From positions 60,711,554 to 60,775,553 of the forward strand of contig OX485803.1 in assembly GCA_950295325.1 (NCBI GenBank): a stretch of DNA of 64,000 nt. Direction: 5' to 3'. Under the pieces are notes generated by a model that did no database searches, was not told the origin of the DNA, and worked only from the letters and a program-made list of their open reading frames with translations. The DNA is from Polytrichum commune (lineage: Eukaryota > Streptophyta > Polytrichopsida > Polytrichales > Polytrichaceae). Positions 11,963 to 23,600 of the stretch are shown here, piece after piece. The first letter of the stretch is position 1. Each line of letters begins with the position of its first letter. The translations under genes were made by a program, and so were the position numbers.

Positions 11963-13689
11963 CTACTTTCCAAACAAGGATTTCAACCACCATAACCCAG
12001 CACGATCCACGTTCTCGTCAGACTCTGCAGTAGCCTCTCCAACACCCTCAAGTTGCTCAGTTTTGTGCAGCTTGCTGACATCGTAGCCCTCATTCTGAGC
12101 GTGCTCAAGAAGACTTTGGTAAATTTCGTCACTGAGTTGAGGTGTCCGGCTCAAAACCTGACATAAAATAAAATGTGCAAATTCACATGTTCAAACGATG
12201 GCAGTAAAACCAGCTCCATTCAATGGAACTCAGAAAGAAACAGCTAACCAACCCAAACCTTTCCTCTTTTGAGAAACCGACAATTTTACAATCTCATCAA
12301 AAATCAGTGACAAACTCGTGTAGCCAGACCTGTAAGAATAGTTCGTAGTTTTAAAGGTTCTCTATCAGAGACAAGGGGGCCCATCCCTCTCTGCCTGCCG
12401 GCCCCTTGGGCTCCAACCTTCTAATCTCACTACACTAAACATCTAATTAGTATGGCATAAGAATTGGTGTTAATTACATACACCGATTTTAATTTCAAGA
12501 CAGTTAATGTGGGTCACACTAAATCAGATCAGATGTTCATTGAACTTCCTTCCTGGACACCTTGTACTTGATCATTTTTTACTATTAAAAATCCAAGCGA
12601 GGTGGGGTTAACTCTTCAATTTCCCCTGCGAGAACCTTAAAACAGGATGGCCTGCACGAGCTACTTAGCAGCAATTCGGCCTTCACAAACCTTACTCCCC
12701 CAACTTTGATATGTTGCAAGTGAACTACTTACCCCAAGAAACTAAGGGCAGAGAGAGATAAGGTCCCCCCCTGCGACACTCTACCCGCACTATTATCCTC
12801 AACCCTAAATCTTAACATTCAAGGCAACAACACCGGGAAAGGCTCCAGAATGTCAGGCTTAAGGCTCAGCCACACATAACTCGAGCTCGAGCTTAAGCTT
12901 GCACGTTTGGAGCGAGGATGTAAAACAAATTGAAACCTTATGTGTGCCTAAACTGGTGGAGCTTTGATTCCTCCTTCCTTTGGATTGATTTCAGGTTCAA
13001 GACGGAACTTGAAATTGTAATCATCGGACTCGGAAAGTCAAGATGCAGCTTCGAATTTGAATTTAAACTTCAAGATCAATTCAAAAAAGTGGGGATCAAC
13101 CTTGAGACAAAGCTCCACCATATTAGGCATATATAAAGGCTCGAATCCTCCTACCTTGGCGCACCAAATTTGCAAGCTTAAGCTCTCAAGTTGTGTGTGG
13201 CAAGCCCATTAAGATGAACCCTAGTAGCAACTGGTAGAAGTTTACCTCCTCATCAAAAAAAAAATGGCAGTTCCAAGTGCACAGAAAAAGATGGAATGAG
13301 GAAGAAATTCATACCCAGAGGAATTTTCTTGATGGTTGGCCTACAAGCGCCCACTGGTAATTGTCATCAAGTTTCATGACCCAGTAGTCACCTGTCACTG
13401 GGAAGACAGGAAAGAACGGTGGCACCACGAACCGAACCTTCAATTTCGCATCCGGGCTGGCTGGGTCCGCCTTGTATGCAGAGCCATTAATGTAGCTCCT
13501 TTTACCATCGACCCAAGTCTCATTCAGGACATCAATGGTCTGGTCCTCCTTGAGAGTGTAAGTCGCACGCGAATTCGTGCCAGTTTTGGGTTGGAACGTT
13601 GATGGCATGGAAGCAATTTCGTACCATCGCCCGGCATACCTTGCCAGGTCGACATTTTGCACCACATGAAGGTCCTTGTCTCCTCCCAT
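11963..13689 (-). CDS. TIL: Temperature-induced lipocalin
   Basis: Two exons, complement(13315..13689) and complement(11963..12157), join in phase 0 to 189 aa. The usual length of plant TIL is about 185-190. Exon 1 holds the first lipocalin signature (ARYAGRWYEIASMP, GRW at 20-22), the strands RATYTL and VLNETW, the proline-rich hydrophobic loop VPPFFPVFPVTGDYW (89-103) thought to let TIL associate with membranes, and GQPSRKFLW. Exon 2 begins LSRTP and ends GLWWLKSLFGK, the conserved TIL C-terminus, with a TAG stop. There is no signal peptide, as expected for this cytosolic, membrane-associated family. Plant TILs bind small hydrophobic ligands and protect membranes during heat, cold and oxidative stress. 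The ATG at 13689 gives the canonical short N-terminus. A pyrimidine/CAG acceptor at 13784-13785 suggests a 5' UTR intron. The coding intron is long (1157 bp) and contains a MITE. Confidence 0.95.
12869..13201. mobile_element. MITE-like element in the lipocalin intron, 333 bp
   Basis: The ends form an imperfect terminal inverted repeat of about 45 bp. The left end starts GCCACACATAACTCGAGC and the right end, read in reverse complement, starts GCCACACACAACTTGAGA; both continue into GAGCTTAAGCTTGCA and a TTTGG block after a 5-base indel. No transposase frame lies inside. A clean target duplication is not evident; the flanks AAGGCTCA and AAGCCCAT are only loosely similar, so the superfamily is unknown. 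It lies wholly within the intron and does not touch the splice sites. Confidence 0.75.
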
Positions 13690-15770
13690 AATTATGGAAT
13701 TCACTTGAATAAGCTCAAATTCTTGGTCAATTGATCGCAAATGGAAATAAGATTTTGAATTAAACGGGAATAAATTCTCAAATCTGCACAAACAGCTTGT
13801 GAATGTGAGAAACGGCAACCACAATGAACACAGAAAGTGAAAGAAAAAAGAAAAGTAAATGAGAGATGGATGATCTCAGGTCGCGGGACGGTGATGAATA
13901 TGTTGTTAACTGTAGCTATATCCATCAACAGGTAGGCCCGATACACTAGAGATCGAGCTGAGAGCTTGAACTTCCGCTTTTTGGGAGTTTAATACTCGAA
14001 TATGACAAGCTTTCATCCAAGGCTCAAAGTATTGAAAGCTTGACCAATCCTCAAGCTCTCAAAAGTTTGGTAGTTAGAGGATGCGTAAAGTGGCCATGCT
14101 CAAAGTGAGATACCAAGAGGGGGAACGTGAACTAATGCTTGTGAATTCATCACAGGCTAGAGAATGCTTGTGAGCCCATTGGCTTGGGGCCCACCAAAAG
14201 ACATTCCTAAGCAACCTCCATGGTCGCTTAGAATTTGACTGAGCTTGTCCCAAATGACTGAAAGCTTGTCATAGTCATAGTCATTTAAGGTTTGTAAGCC
14301 TTGTAAAAAGGCTAGCTCTTTAAGTGGGAAGTGGAATTGAGTGAAACAAGTATAAGTAAGAGGCTCCACTCCAAAGAGAAGGCTCCTTTCTTCAAGCTCT
14401 CACCCTCTAAAGGGGGTTTAGTGAAATGGGCGGACTTTTCGTAGCATCCGGTAAAGAAATAATGCGGTTACTAAATCAGCTGTCCTCTATCCATCACTTT
14501 CTGGGACTGTGTTACGCTAAGCGAGATGTGATATACAAAACATTCTCTGCACTGATGAAGCCAATCCCACAAATGGTGGAAATGTAGCCTCAAATCGGCC
14601 AGAATCACAAAGGGCAATGCACCCACTGAACATTACACTCACCTTCAGAGATCATAAAAATAAACCTCAAAATAAACTGCTATGACCTCTAGTTATATTA
14701 ACAATATCACTGCACTGTTCCCTTCCAAAATGCCACAATGACGACCGAGCGGCACTAAACCCATGAAAGACATCATCAGGCCTTCATCTCAGAATCCCAT
14801 CACTCTACCTCGGCGAACTTGATGAAGACGGCACTCTCAGTAAGTCTGAGGAAAAAATTGCAGGTGAGGGTCTCAAGGGACTATCTACAGAACCAGAAAA
14901 TCCACTCACTCTGAGCAATTTGCTCGCGCAGGATGCACTCCGAATACCTCTCATTTAATACCAAACCCCCAAATTACAGATAAGGTCAAACACCAAAAAT
15001 TACTGAAGATGACCCTCTATCAACACATAATAACCCCCTTCAATTTTTAGCAGGTAAATCACAAAAAAACCCAGTACATTATATCTCACAATTGCACCAC
15101 AGGCAGCACCCCACCAAAAAAGGAAAACTTGGTGAAGATGCACAAAATCTAACAAACTAAAATTAGAAATTAAGATAAATAATTCCCCAGGATAACGTCT
15201 GACGTTCCTAAACACCTCTGACCTATATATGATGCTTGTCACATATGGATACCAATGCACCGCACCTCAAATTTATGAATGATGGCCAATTGCACAAGCT
15301 CAAACACTCGCATATACCGAGAAATATTCCTTCTTCGAATTGTGAGGTTTTAGAAGGTTATCAGATACATCACAAAAACCAACTCAACGGACTGCAACAC
15401 AACATTCCACCACTCCAGCGTGACAGAAAAGAAAACGAAAACGCACCTATAATACAAACTCGGCTAACATCACCATGCCCAAACTCAACACCCGCCCAAA
15501 GAACCTCCAATTTTGAACACAAAACCTCAAAAAAAGAGAAAAGAGAAAAGACAAAAAGACATGGGGCTGCACCTAACAATTGCACCACTCCAGCATCGCA
15601 GCGACATAAACCCACCTATAATGCACACTTGGAGAACATTGCAATGCCCAAATTCAAGATCAACCAGGATAACCTCCAATTGTAAACATGTAACCAAACC
15701 AAGCAAAACAAAACCCACGGCACTGCATCACCTAAGAATTAACAGATAACTCAAGACGACCGCGACTCAC
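13690..15770. other. Lipocalin upstream region and repeats
   Basis: 13690-14460 is the presumed 5' UTR and promoter of the lipocalin gene. No firm TATA box was identified. From 14.46 to 15.06 kb nothing is recognisable. Degenerate direct repeats follow to 15.7 kb. Confidence 0.4.
15070..15710. repeat. Degenerate direct repeats
   Basis: A block containing CACCACTCCAGC, then CACCTATAAT and ATGCCCAAA(C/T)TCAA and AACCTCCAATT, occurs at about 15405-15515 and again at about 15575-15685, roughly 170 bp apart. A weaker related block with CAATTGCACCAC lies near 15090. Read on the minus strand these give similar short peptides (EFGH...VCIIG), which is repeat homology rather than evidence of coding. 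Confidence 0.6.
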
Positions 15771-16071
15771 CTTTGTCAAAACTGGAGGTCTGTTGATGAT
15801 TGTGAGGAGACGGTGGCAGATTGGCGAGGTTTTGTAGGATTGGCGATGGAGTGAGGGCCAAGTGTCGGTGGTGGAGGCCGTGGGATTTCTTCCCGTCTTT
15901 TTGAGTGCTTCTGGCACCTTCATGTCCTTTCCATCTGCTGACACTGCTCTTCTCATCCATGTCCTGGCCCTTGCCTTGCCACTTTTGCACGGAAAATATC
16001 ATCCTGCGGTTGCTTGAAGAAGCCGACGTGTGTAGATCTCCAACGACTCCTCGCAAAACCATCGTCTCCAT
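15771..16071 (-). CDS. Unassigned first exon with canonical donor
   Basis: An ATG at 16071 opens a frame of 100 codons that ends at a strong splice donor (AAAG/GTGAGT, exon end 15771, phase 1). The encoded peptide is basic and Ser/His-rich, includes VQKWQGKG and a Pro/Leu-rich tail, and matches no family I recognise. No following exon was identified downstream on the minus strand. It could be the first exon of an unknown gene or a 5' leader exon of the lipocalin gene. Joining it to the 13783 acceptor puts a stop before the lipocalin ATG, so it would then act as an upstream ORF. Confidence 0.3.
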
Positions 16072-16698
16072 CAATTAATCGACTTGCAAATTTTTTGGGG
16101 GGCAATTTTCCGATCTTCACGAGAGAGAAACATCACCCAAAGTTACAACATTATGGACTTATATAAAAAAAACATGAGAGTGAATGACAACCTCTGGGAA
16201 ATTGACACTCATTGTATCATAACCAAGTCATGTTCCCCATGACGTTACATATGGGATTGAGAATGCAACTTTTGTTCATTATCAACTTATCCAACATCTA
16301 AAGGCTCAAACCCTTCTCAAAGCACAACATGCATTGTTCCGTTGTTGTAAATGAGAAATGGTCATCTTAGCTTGGAATGTTGAAACCTTGTGGTAATATT
16401 ATTGATCTAAAGATCATAATCCACATAATAAGTATTTTCAAGAATTTGGTGAACTCATTGTAAATGAAGATTGAATAGTTGTGATTTTGGATTTTTTTTT
16501 TTTTTTTTTTGAGTATGTTGAATAGATGTAGATTATGATGTGCCACAATGTACGAGTTTCAATGACTATTTATGAATGGATAAAATAGATTCTATGATAG
16601 TTCAAATGCATTTCAATTGATTTGGAGATACATGATGATTATTAAGTTGAATCTCATCATGAGACATGTGTTTATTGTGTTAGTCCTCCTCATGATGT
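16072..16698. other. AT-rich spacer, nothing recognised
   Basis: The stretch is AT-rich with a T-homopolymer near 16492-16510. No open frame, RNA gene or repeat end was found. Confidence 0.4.
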
Positions 16699-16706
16699 CT
16701 CTTGCT
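16699..16706 (+). repeat. hAT target-site duplication, left copy
   Basis: CTCTTGCT, 8 bp, identical to 17934-17941. An 8-bp target duplication is characteristic of hAT transposition. Confidence 0.9.
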
Positions 16707-17933
16707 CAAGGCATAAAATTGACACCCTGGGGGTGTATTTTGCTTCCTAGAGTGTCCTAGGACACCCAAATCTCAAACAGGGTGTCCCCGAGGACACCCA
16801 AAAATCCTACAAGGGTGTCCTTTTTACACCCAAAAAAAATTCAGGGTGTCCCATGTACTTGTAGGGCCTATCAGCGTATATGTTTGACAACGTTTTTGCA
16901 AGTTTTTCTTTTTTGACACGCAAAAACTTGCACAAAAAAAAAATGCACGTCAATTGACACGCACATTCTAGAAATTGACACGTACTGTGACTTGTGAAGA
17001 AAAAATTCACACGTCAATTGACACACTAGAAATATGAGGAGTTTGGTGCGGATACCAAATTTGTGGCACAATTTTTGGACATTTCTAGAGGTGGTGAGAT
17101 CCATTTTCAAGACTCTACATGAGTGGTGCATTCACATATATTGCATTATGCACCATTGCCTCATGCAATTGAGTTTGGTGGTGATGGAATCATTGCAGCA
17201 ACGATTTCATGATTTGAAGCTCTTCAATGCAACTAAGCTATTTAGCCCTGTCTGTTTTTCAACAGACTTGACACTTCTTCATCGAAATGCTCGTTTATGG
17301 CTTCAGAGTTTCGTTGACCACTTCTGCACTAATGGAGGAAATCTTTTTGATGAGCGTGGTTTAAAATCAGAGCTTCGAGGTTTTTTGGATACACTTCATA
17401 TTTCATGTGGTGGTCTTAAAATGCACCAAGCTTGGATGGTTTATTCTTCCAATTTGGACTATGTTGGAAGATATCCTCATATGACAAAGTTGTGGCAAGC
17501 TGTTCTTGTAATTCCTGCTAGTACAGCTTCTTGTGAGAGAGGATTTTCTACTCAAAATCATATTAAATCTACTTTATGGTGTAGGTTGGTATTAGAGACT
17601 TTGGAAGCACAAATGAGAGTTGCAATGGCAAAAACCCCCATAGAGGCCATTGACTTTGAACAAGTATGGGTAAAGTGGTGTGCTATGAAAGGCCGCCGCT
17701 TGTAGGTTTGATTTGCATTGCAAGTTATGATATGTAGTGATTTTTTTATTTTTAATTGAAAATTTGAAATGATATTATATATTTTTCAAAATTGTACCTA
17801 TTTTGACAAAAAAAAAAATTAAGAGAAATTTATGAGGACACCCAAAAATTGGAGCAGGGTGTCCTTGGGACACCCAAAATTTGGGACAGGGTGTCCCCTG
17901 GAAATTTGGCTAGGGTGTCAAATTTATGGCCTG
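16707..17933 (+). mobile_element. hAT element, internally deleted, 1227 bp
   Basis: The left end reads CAAGGCATAAAATTGACACC and the right end in reverse complement CAGGCCATAAATTTGACACC, giving inverted repeats of about 22 bp flanked by a perfect 8-bp duplication. Inside both ends lie several copies of GGGTGTCC and its complement GGACACCC, a palindromic subterminal motif typical of transposase-binding regions; near 16940-17030 there are also repeats of CGTCAATTGACAC. Only the C-terminal part of a transposase remains, so this is a deletion derivative. Perfect target duplications suggest a relatively recent insertion. Confidence 0.92.
17034..17705 (+). pseudogene. hAT transposase C-terminal fragment
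   Basis: Open frame of 223 codons. From about residue 60 it follows the C-terminal half of plant hAT transposases related to the ZNF862-like group: KLFNATKLFSP, then a helical region, then the hAT dimerisation signature YPHMTKLW, IPASTASCERGFSTQN and a Leu-rich helix ending ...EAQMRVAM. The catalytic N-terminal part, BED zinc finger and most of the RNase-H fold are absent; residues 1-40 look like random sequence joined by deletion. It therefore cannot be an active transposase, although a truncated dimerisation domain could in principle interfere with full-length proteins (inference). The frame is intact with no stops. Confidence 0.9.
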
Positions 17934-17941
17934 CTCTTGCT
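17934..17941 (+). repeat. hAT target-site duplication, right copy
   Basis: CTCTTGCT, identical to the left copy at 16699-16706. Confidence 0.9.
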
Positions 17942-20618
17942 CCCTTTAGAATAGGCAGTGGAAGTACATGCAAATGCATACATACGTAATTTTACTTGCT
18001 CAGTGACGGCTTGGGTTTCACAACATCTATGTATTATAACCTTGAAGCCAAAGGCAACGGACTTTCATCTTTATGAAACATAGTCGAAATTATACATGTT
18101 CTAAGATTATCACTTGGTGTAAGATGGCCCCTTGTTTATTAGGTCTTATTTTTATATCGACCATAATTTGAACTCATAGGTGTTGACCTTTTTAGTAGGG
18201 CTAGCTGGGTTTTGAGGATATTATAAAGAGGCTAAGATCAATAGTCTAAATCATAACGGTGGGTGGAAGAGGGACCTCTTGGCCCAACCCCAACACCCCC
18301 ACCACCCACTAACTAAAATGGCCTCATAAGCTTGTATTCCAAACATCTTTCCCCCCTTTGTCATTTCATGTCATGGTGTTGGCTCTCTTGCTCTTGCTAT
18401 CGCTCTCTTGAGGCTTAGAGTATTGGATTTAGATTTGTGAGTTTCAAGTAGTAGGTTTAAATTCGTGGATTTTAATTAGTGAATTTATGTTTCAGGTTTA
18501 CATTTGTGGCTATAGATTCCGGCTCATTGCCACCTTCTTGGCTTCTTAACGTTTGTGTGTTCCACAATTTTGGATTAGATTTATAGATTTCAAGATTTTG
18601 TTGTAGATCAAAACGCTCAACGGCCTTCAAGCATCAAGCAGCTACCATGAACCTCAAGCATTGACATTTGCACCTCAACTAACAACCTCAAACCACTACA
18701 AGCAACCTATCGATCCACATGCAGTGATCTCCTACCCTCATACAATGGCATGCATTACCAGTATGCTAATTTTTGGTGGATAGTTTTTTAATAGAAATGC
18801 CTCCACACCCTACCACCAAAACCTAAACCCTACAAGATTTTAAGTAGTTCTAAGATGGCTAAAGGATGACAACATAAAGAAATGAATGAAAGACAACTAT
18901 GACGTTGACTCTGGCATGAGTTATGATGTCACTTCATTTTCAAGTCGGTTCTTAAGGTCTATTTACAACCTCAAAACATACATCACGAGAATTAGTGGGG
19001 TTCTGACAAATATTACCTTCTTTCAAAGGTTAGACCACATATAAGAGAAATTTATTTGGGCTTATGTATGTGTCTTATGAAATATAACCTTAAACCTTCC
19101 AAGTTAGTTGGCCGTTGTAAAGGACATGGTCTTATCATTATAATTCGAGCCAGATGCTTAGAATGGGTTCACAACACATGAGATTAGTAAAGATATGATT
19201 GGGAGGGCTTACCCACCACCTTGCAACCGACTCTAAAATTTAGCCCCATTCCACACACCCAATGAACTTATCCAAAATTAGTTGCGGGATGTGCTTACAC
19301 TAGACATTGCAAATCCCCAACCCTCAATGAAATGAAATTGATTTTAAGTCTATGAAGCCAAAAGCAAGTAAGGCTAAAAATACAATATGGTTCCAGACCA
19401 ACTAATTCCCTAGAATGGCGAAGTGCAGTAGCATCCGTAAGATAAAGAACATATGAGAAGTTCTTCATGAGTCATATGGACCTTCTTGCCCAACCATGAC
19501 TGGTGCACATCACTGACTCAGCACTGCCTGAAGTCATTTGCGAGTATTTGAAATTGTAACCATTGCATGTTCTCCACAATGGTCCAAAGACAAAGATCCA
19601 ATTGTACAAAAACAATGCAGGATAAGGGACATTGCCAACACTGACAATCTGATTGCATTTGGCAATCTGGCATTGAATAATCTCAGCTACACATGGAGAT
19701 GATAAAAACATGAAGAGCTGTAATATTGCATCTATATTATATTCATTAAGACTCATCCAATTTTGTTGAACTGCTTACAACGCCTTATCATCACAGTTCT
19801 GTCTACCCACAAGATGACCCCATGAATTCTCTTATGTAACATTGCACACCTAAAAAACCTTGAAATAAATGATTGCACATTCAATCAGAAAAATGTGGAC
19901 TTTTCAATTACTTGAAAATGTACATGACCCGGTCACTTCTCTGAATGATTTCTAAACTCCAAAGTTGCTTAGAATTCTACAACTGACCACCAACAAATAT
20001 TCTACACTTCTGGTTGCCTCACATGAAGCTAAATGCATAAGCATTGCAGCTTGGTCTACGTGAAAGAAACCAGATCATTAGCACGATCACAACTTCTTTC
20101 CAGCCTTCAGCTGGTCAAACCTGTTAAATTCAAAACAACACTTTCAGTCTTAGGAAACTTCACGATGTAAGACAATAAAAACGCTAACCACAAACTAAAA
20201 GTAAGACAATGAATGGGGAAGTCACCACACCTGACAAAAATGCAGAACTCAGCAAGAGGGTCGGGTAGCTTGAAATCAGCACGCACCCATGAGTCAAAAA
20301 GGACAGCTATTCAACATTTGGACCAAGAGAGCAGGTCATCGCAATGGCAATCCCATTTGTAGAAGGATATGTGTGAAGCAGGATTGTGGATTTGTAATGT
20401 GATTGAAGAGGCACATTCAGGTATGATACAGGTTCAGATGCTTGTAAATATTGAGTAACACATCTTCCAGATGGGTGACATAAGAATGGAGGTTTCATCA
20501 GCGGTTGTGAAATTTGCATCAAGATACAGGTTAAACTACACTAAATGTCACAAATATCTGGTGGACTTGATTTCTAGACTCCAGTTTGTGGTGGTACAGT
20601 TCGCTCCCTAATAGCTAC
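17942..20618. other. Intergenic region between hAT element and chromomethylase
   Basis: No gene or structured RNA is supported. AT-rich DNA with scattered short open frames lacking domain resemblance. The part next to 20618 should contain the 3' UTR of the chromomethylase on the minus strand; no clear polyadenylation signal was picked out. Confidence 0.4.
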
Positions 20619-23600
20619 TCAAGCAGTAGCTGGCAGATGTGGTAAAGTTGGCAGGGTCAAGCAGTAGGGAAATTCACGAGGAAGTTCTAGTGTCTCTTCT
20701 TGAACTGCAACCTTCTGGAGGAAAGACTGTCCCAGGGCATAGCCAAGGGCTGTTGCCACAGGCACCGCCACTGCATTCCCAACTTGCATGTATCTGCACC
20801 AACACAGGATCAACAAGAACGCTGAGCAATTTGGACTGACTACGAGTAACATCTAAAGCACTCTCAAAGCACCTCTGCAAGGTGGGGTTACCAGTAACAA
20901 ACATAGCCACAGTTTTGAAAAAAATTGTAAAATGATGCTCTATGCAGCAACATAGACTTCTCACTATAAAGTCACGGGAATCTCACCGTTGCTTAATGGG
21001 ACCAAAAAGCTTGTAGTAGTCTGGGAAGCCTTGTAACCGTGCATTCTCCCTGATTGTCAGCACTCTATCTTGCTCTGGATGAAGGATGATCTGAAAACAC
21101 ATCAAGTCAGAAAATAGTGCTGGCACCATTCCTGTTAAAGGGAGAAGATATCCTCATAACAATCAGGTAACAAGGGCAAGATAAGTTACCTGATTGTGGG
21201 GTTCTGCCCTAGTGACAACAGTTGCAACTGTCTCGTCCCACCACAATCTGCCAAAAGGCCTGCAAACCAGATGATAGGTTACTAGCTTGAAATGGTCTTA
21301 ATTTACATTTCTAAGGACATGACACTGCAAAAATACAGTCATGAGGACAACTCTTGCACTAAGATACTGGAACATACTTGAGAGAACGACCCCTGATGAA
21401 GGTCACAGCATAGTCTGGCACCTGCAAAGCAAGATCCAAATCCCACAAGTCAGTAGAAAGAAATGATTCAAGGGCAACAAAAAACTCAATAGAAGAAACA
21501 CACGTAGGGCTTCCCTGATGTGAGAAGAATGTACACATACCAAGGGCTTCCCTGATTTGAGAAGTTCACGAGGTTCCCTCACAACATCCACTGTCATGCC
21601 ATCCTCTTTGATTATAATACCCTTCAAGTCTCTGAAGTTTGCTCCCTGCAGTGAATACAAAAGCTCAATCATTTCAATTCATTCCCAAAACAAAAACAGA
21701 AGACACAATACAAACTCAAGCTTGGCTCACTAGACATGATGTCCACTACTTGTTAGCTAGGAATAGAGTCTGACCAATACCTTTTTCTTGGGGATCTGAC
21801 AGACTCGTTCATAGTCATCGGTATTCAAACATAAGGGCCGATGATCTGGAAGCATAACCTTTTTGCCCTGAGGAAGTTCACTGGCAAGACCTCCAGTTCC
21901 TGTAATACAAGTTATATGGACAGGAAGTTAAGTTTCTGAAGCCTCACAGAAAGGTTTAAATGACAGAAAAATCGCATATCTTCTAACCAGGACCTACCTC
22001 GCTTGGGTAAGCGTATGAAGTGTTGAAATGTTGTATGTGGCTCATCCTCATATGGAATATCATCCTTGTTTTGGAAGTTGGTAACCTGGTTCAAATAGCA
22101 GTCAAGTCAATATAGGTTTAAGCCCAGAACTACAACCAGGACAACAACAATGCATAGATGGGCAAGGGTACTCACAGGTGGAAGATCAGAAAACGCATCC
22201 TTTAGCACAAGGGGATCTTGGAGCCATTCAGGCTGTTTGTACTCTTCATAACCAACTAGACAGCGCTGCAAACAGCAAACATTATTCAAGTTAGGGCAAC
22301 TGCTGTTTCTAAAACCAATCATATAAACAAACAAAAGCACTAGAGTTACCCATTGAGGGTATCTATTGCATCTAACATGCAAAGATGCAAAACCGCACTT
22401 ACTGAAAATTCCAAAATCTCACCTCCCACAGATTGGGTACACCACCACGCATATTTTTAGCTTTGTGTGTGGGCATAGGGTATGGTGGTAGCACCTGCAG
22501 GGCGAATACAATGTCAGCAGACATATAGACAATAAGGACAACCATCAGGATAAATTACAGATCAAAAGGGTCACTAGATATCAGAGAACATGTACCTCTT
22601 CTGAGCATGCACCAAATAAGAAGCAGCGCATCCGGAATTGAGGCATGCCATAACAACCAGCAGCCATAAGGCCAACTTTAGCCTGCCAGGTTCCAAGTAT
22701 GTGAGCATTTCAATGCAGCACATTACACTGTAAAACCAGAGTATTATCATTCAACATTTTAAAGTACTCAGGGAAATTTCAGCAGGCTTCTGCATACAAA
22801 TGGATTAATTAGTCCATATACAGAAGAGTAGAATGTTAAAATCACCTGATAGTTCATATTTACTGCCCTTGCCAATGCATAGCGACCCAAAATGCCCTCA
22901 CAGAACTTGAGGATATCAACCACATTTTCCATGAGAAAGTATCGGGGCCGCAAGAATTCAACAATGTCCATGTACACTGCCATCTGCTTGTTCCTTGGAT
23001 CTTCCAAAGGGTCAAGCTTATTTCGGAAACGATTGAAACCACTTGCACCTTGGCATGGAGGACCTCCACATACAACATCACAATCTCCCTACAACCACCA
23101 ACAGAGTATTAAGCACTGGAAGGCAAACTACCGTTCCAACTAGACTCACAATCAAAACACAGCATTGCAGTAGAAACATCCCATACATAACAGAGAAAAC
23201 AAAAAGGAAATCATTAAAATCAAGGGCAAAGGGGGCTTACAGGAAGTGGTAGAATCTTGCATTTTCGTCCTTCAATCACAAACTCCTTCACTCTTTCAGG
23301 GCAGTGCCTGGAAAATTGGCAGTGAGAAAAATCAATTAATCACCAAAATGGGTAGTCAAAAATCAGCTAACCACTGATATTAGCAATCAGAAATTGAGTT
23401 TAAAACCAACCAACAATCAACAACTAAAGACAACCATCACAAGCAAGTTGAATATACCGATCAGCCATGCACTGAGTACAGTGAAGCACATAAAATATAC
23501 ATGGCACAGAGCAGCTCTTCAACCCAGTCCAGAAACTTACTCCAAACTTGAGGAAGGCTCCCAAGTATCATGTTCAGGAGTATAATTCTTCCACCTCACC

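Noticed and set aside
15370-15718. Two similar minus-strand peptides as a repeated protein domain
   Set aside because: The similarity follows from the underlying direct DNA repeat and the frames lack coding signs.
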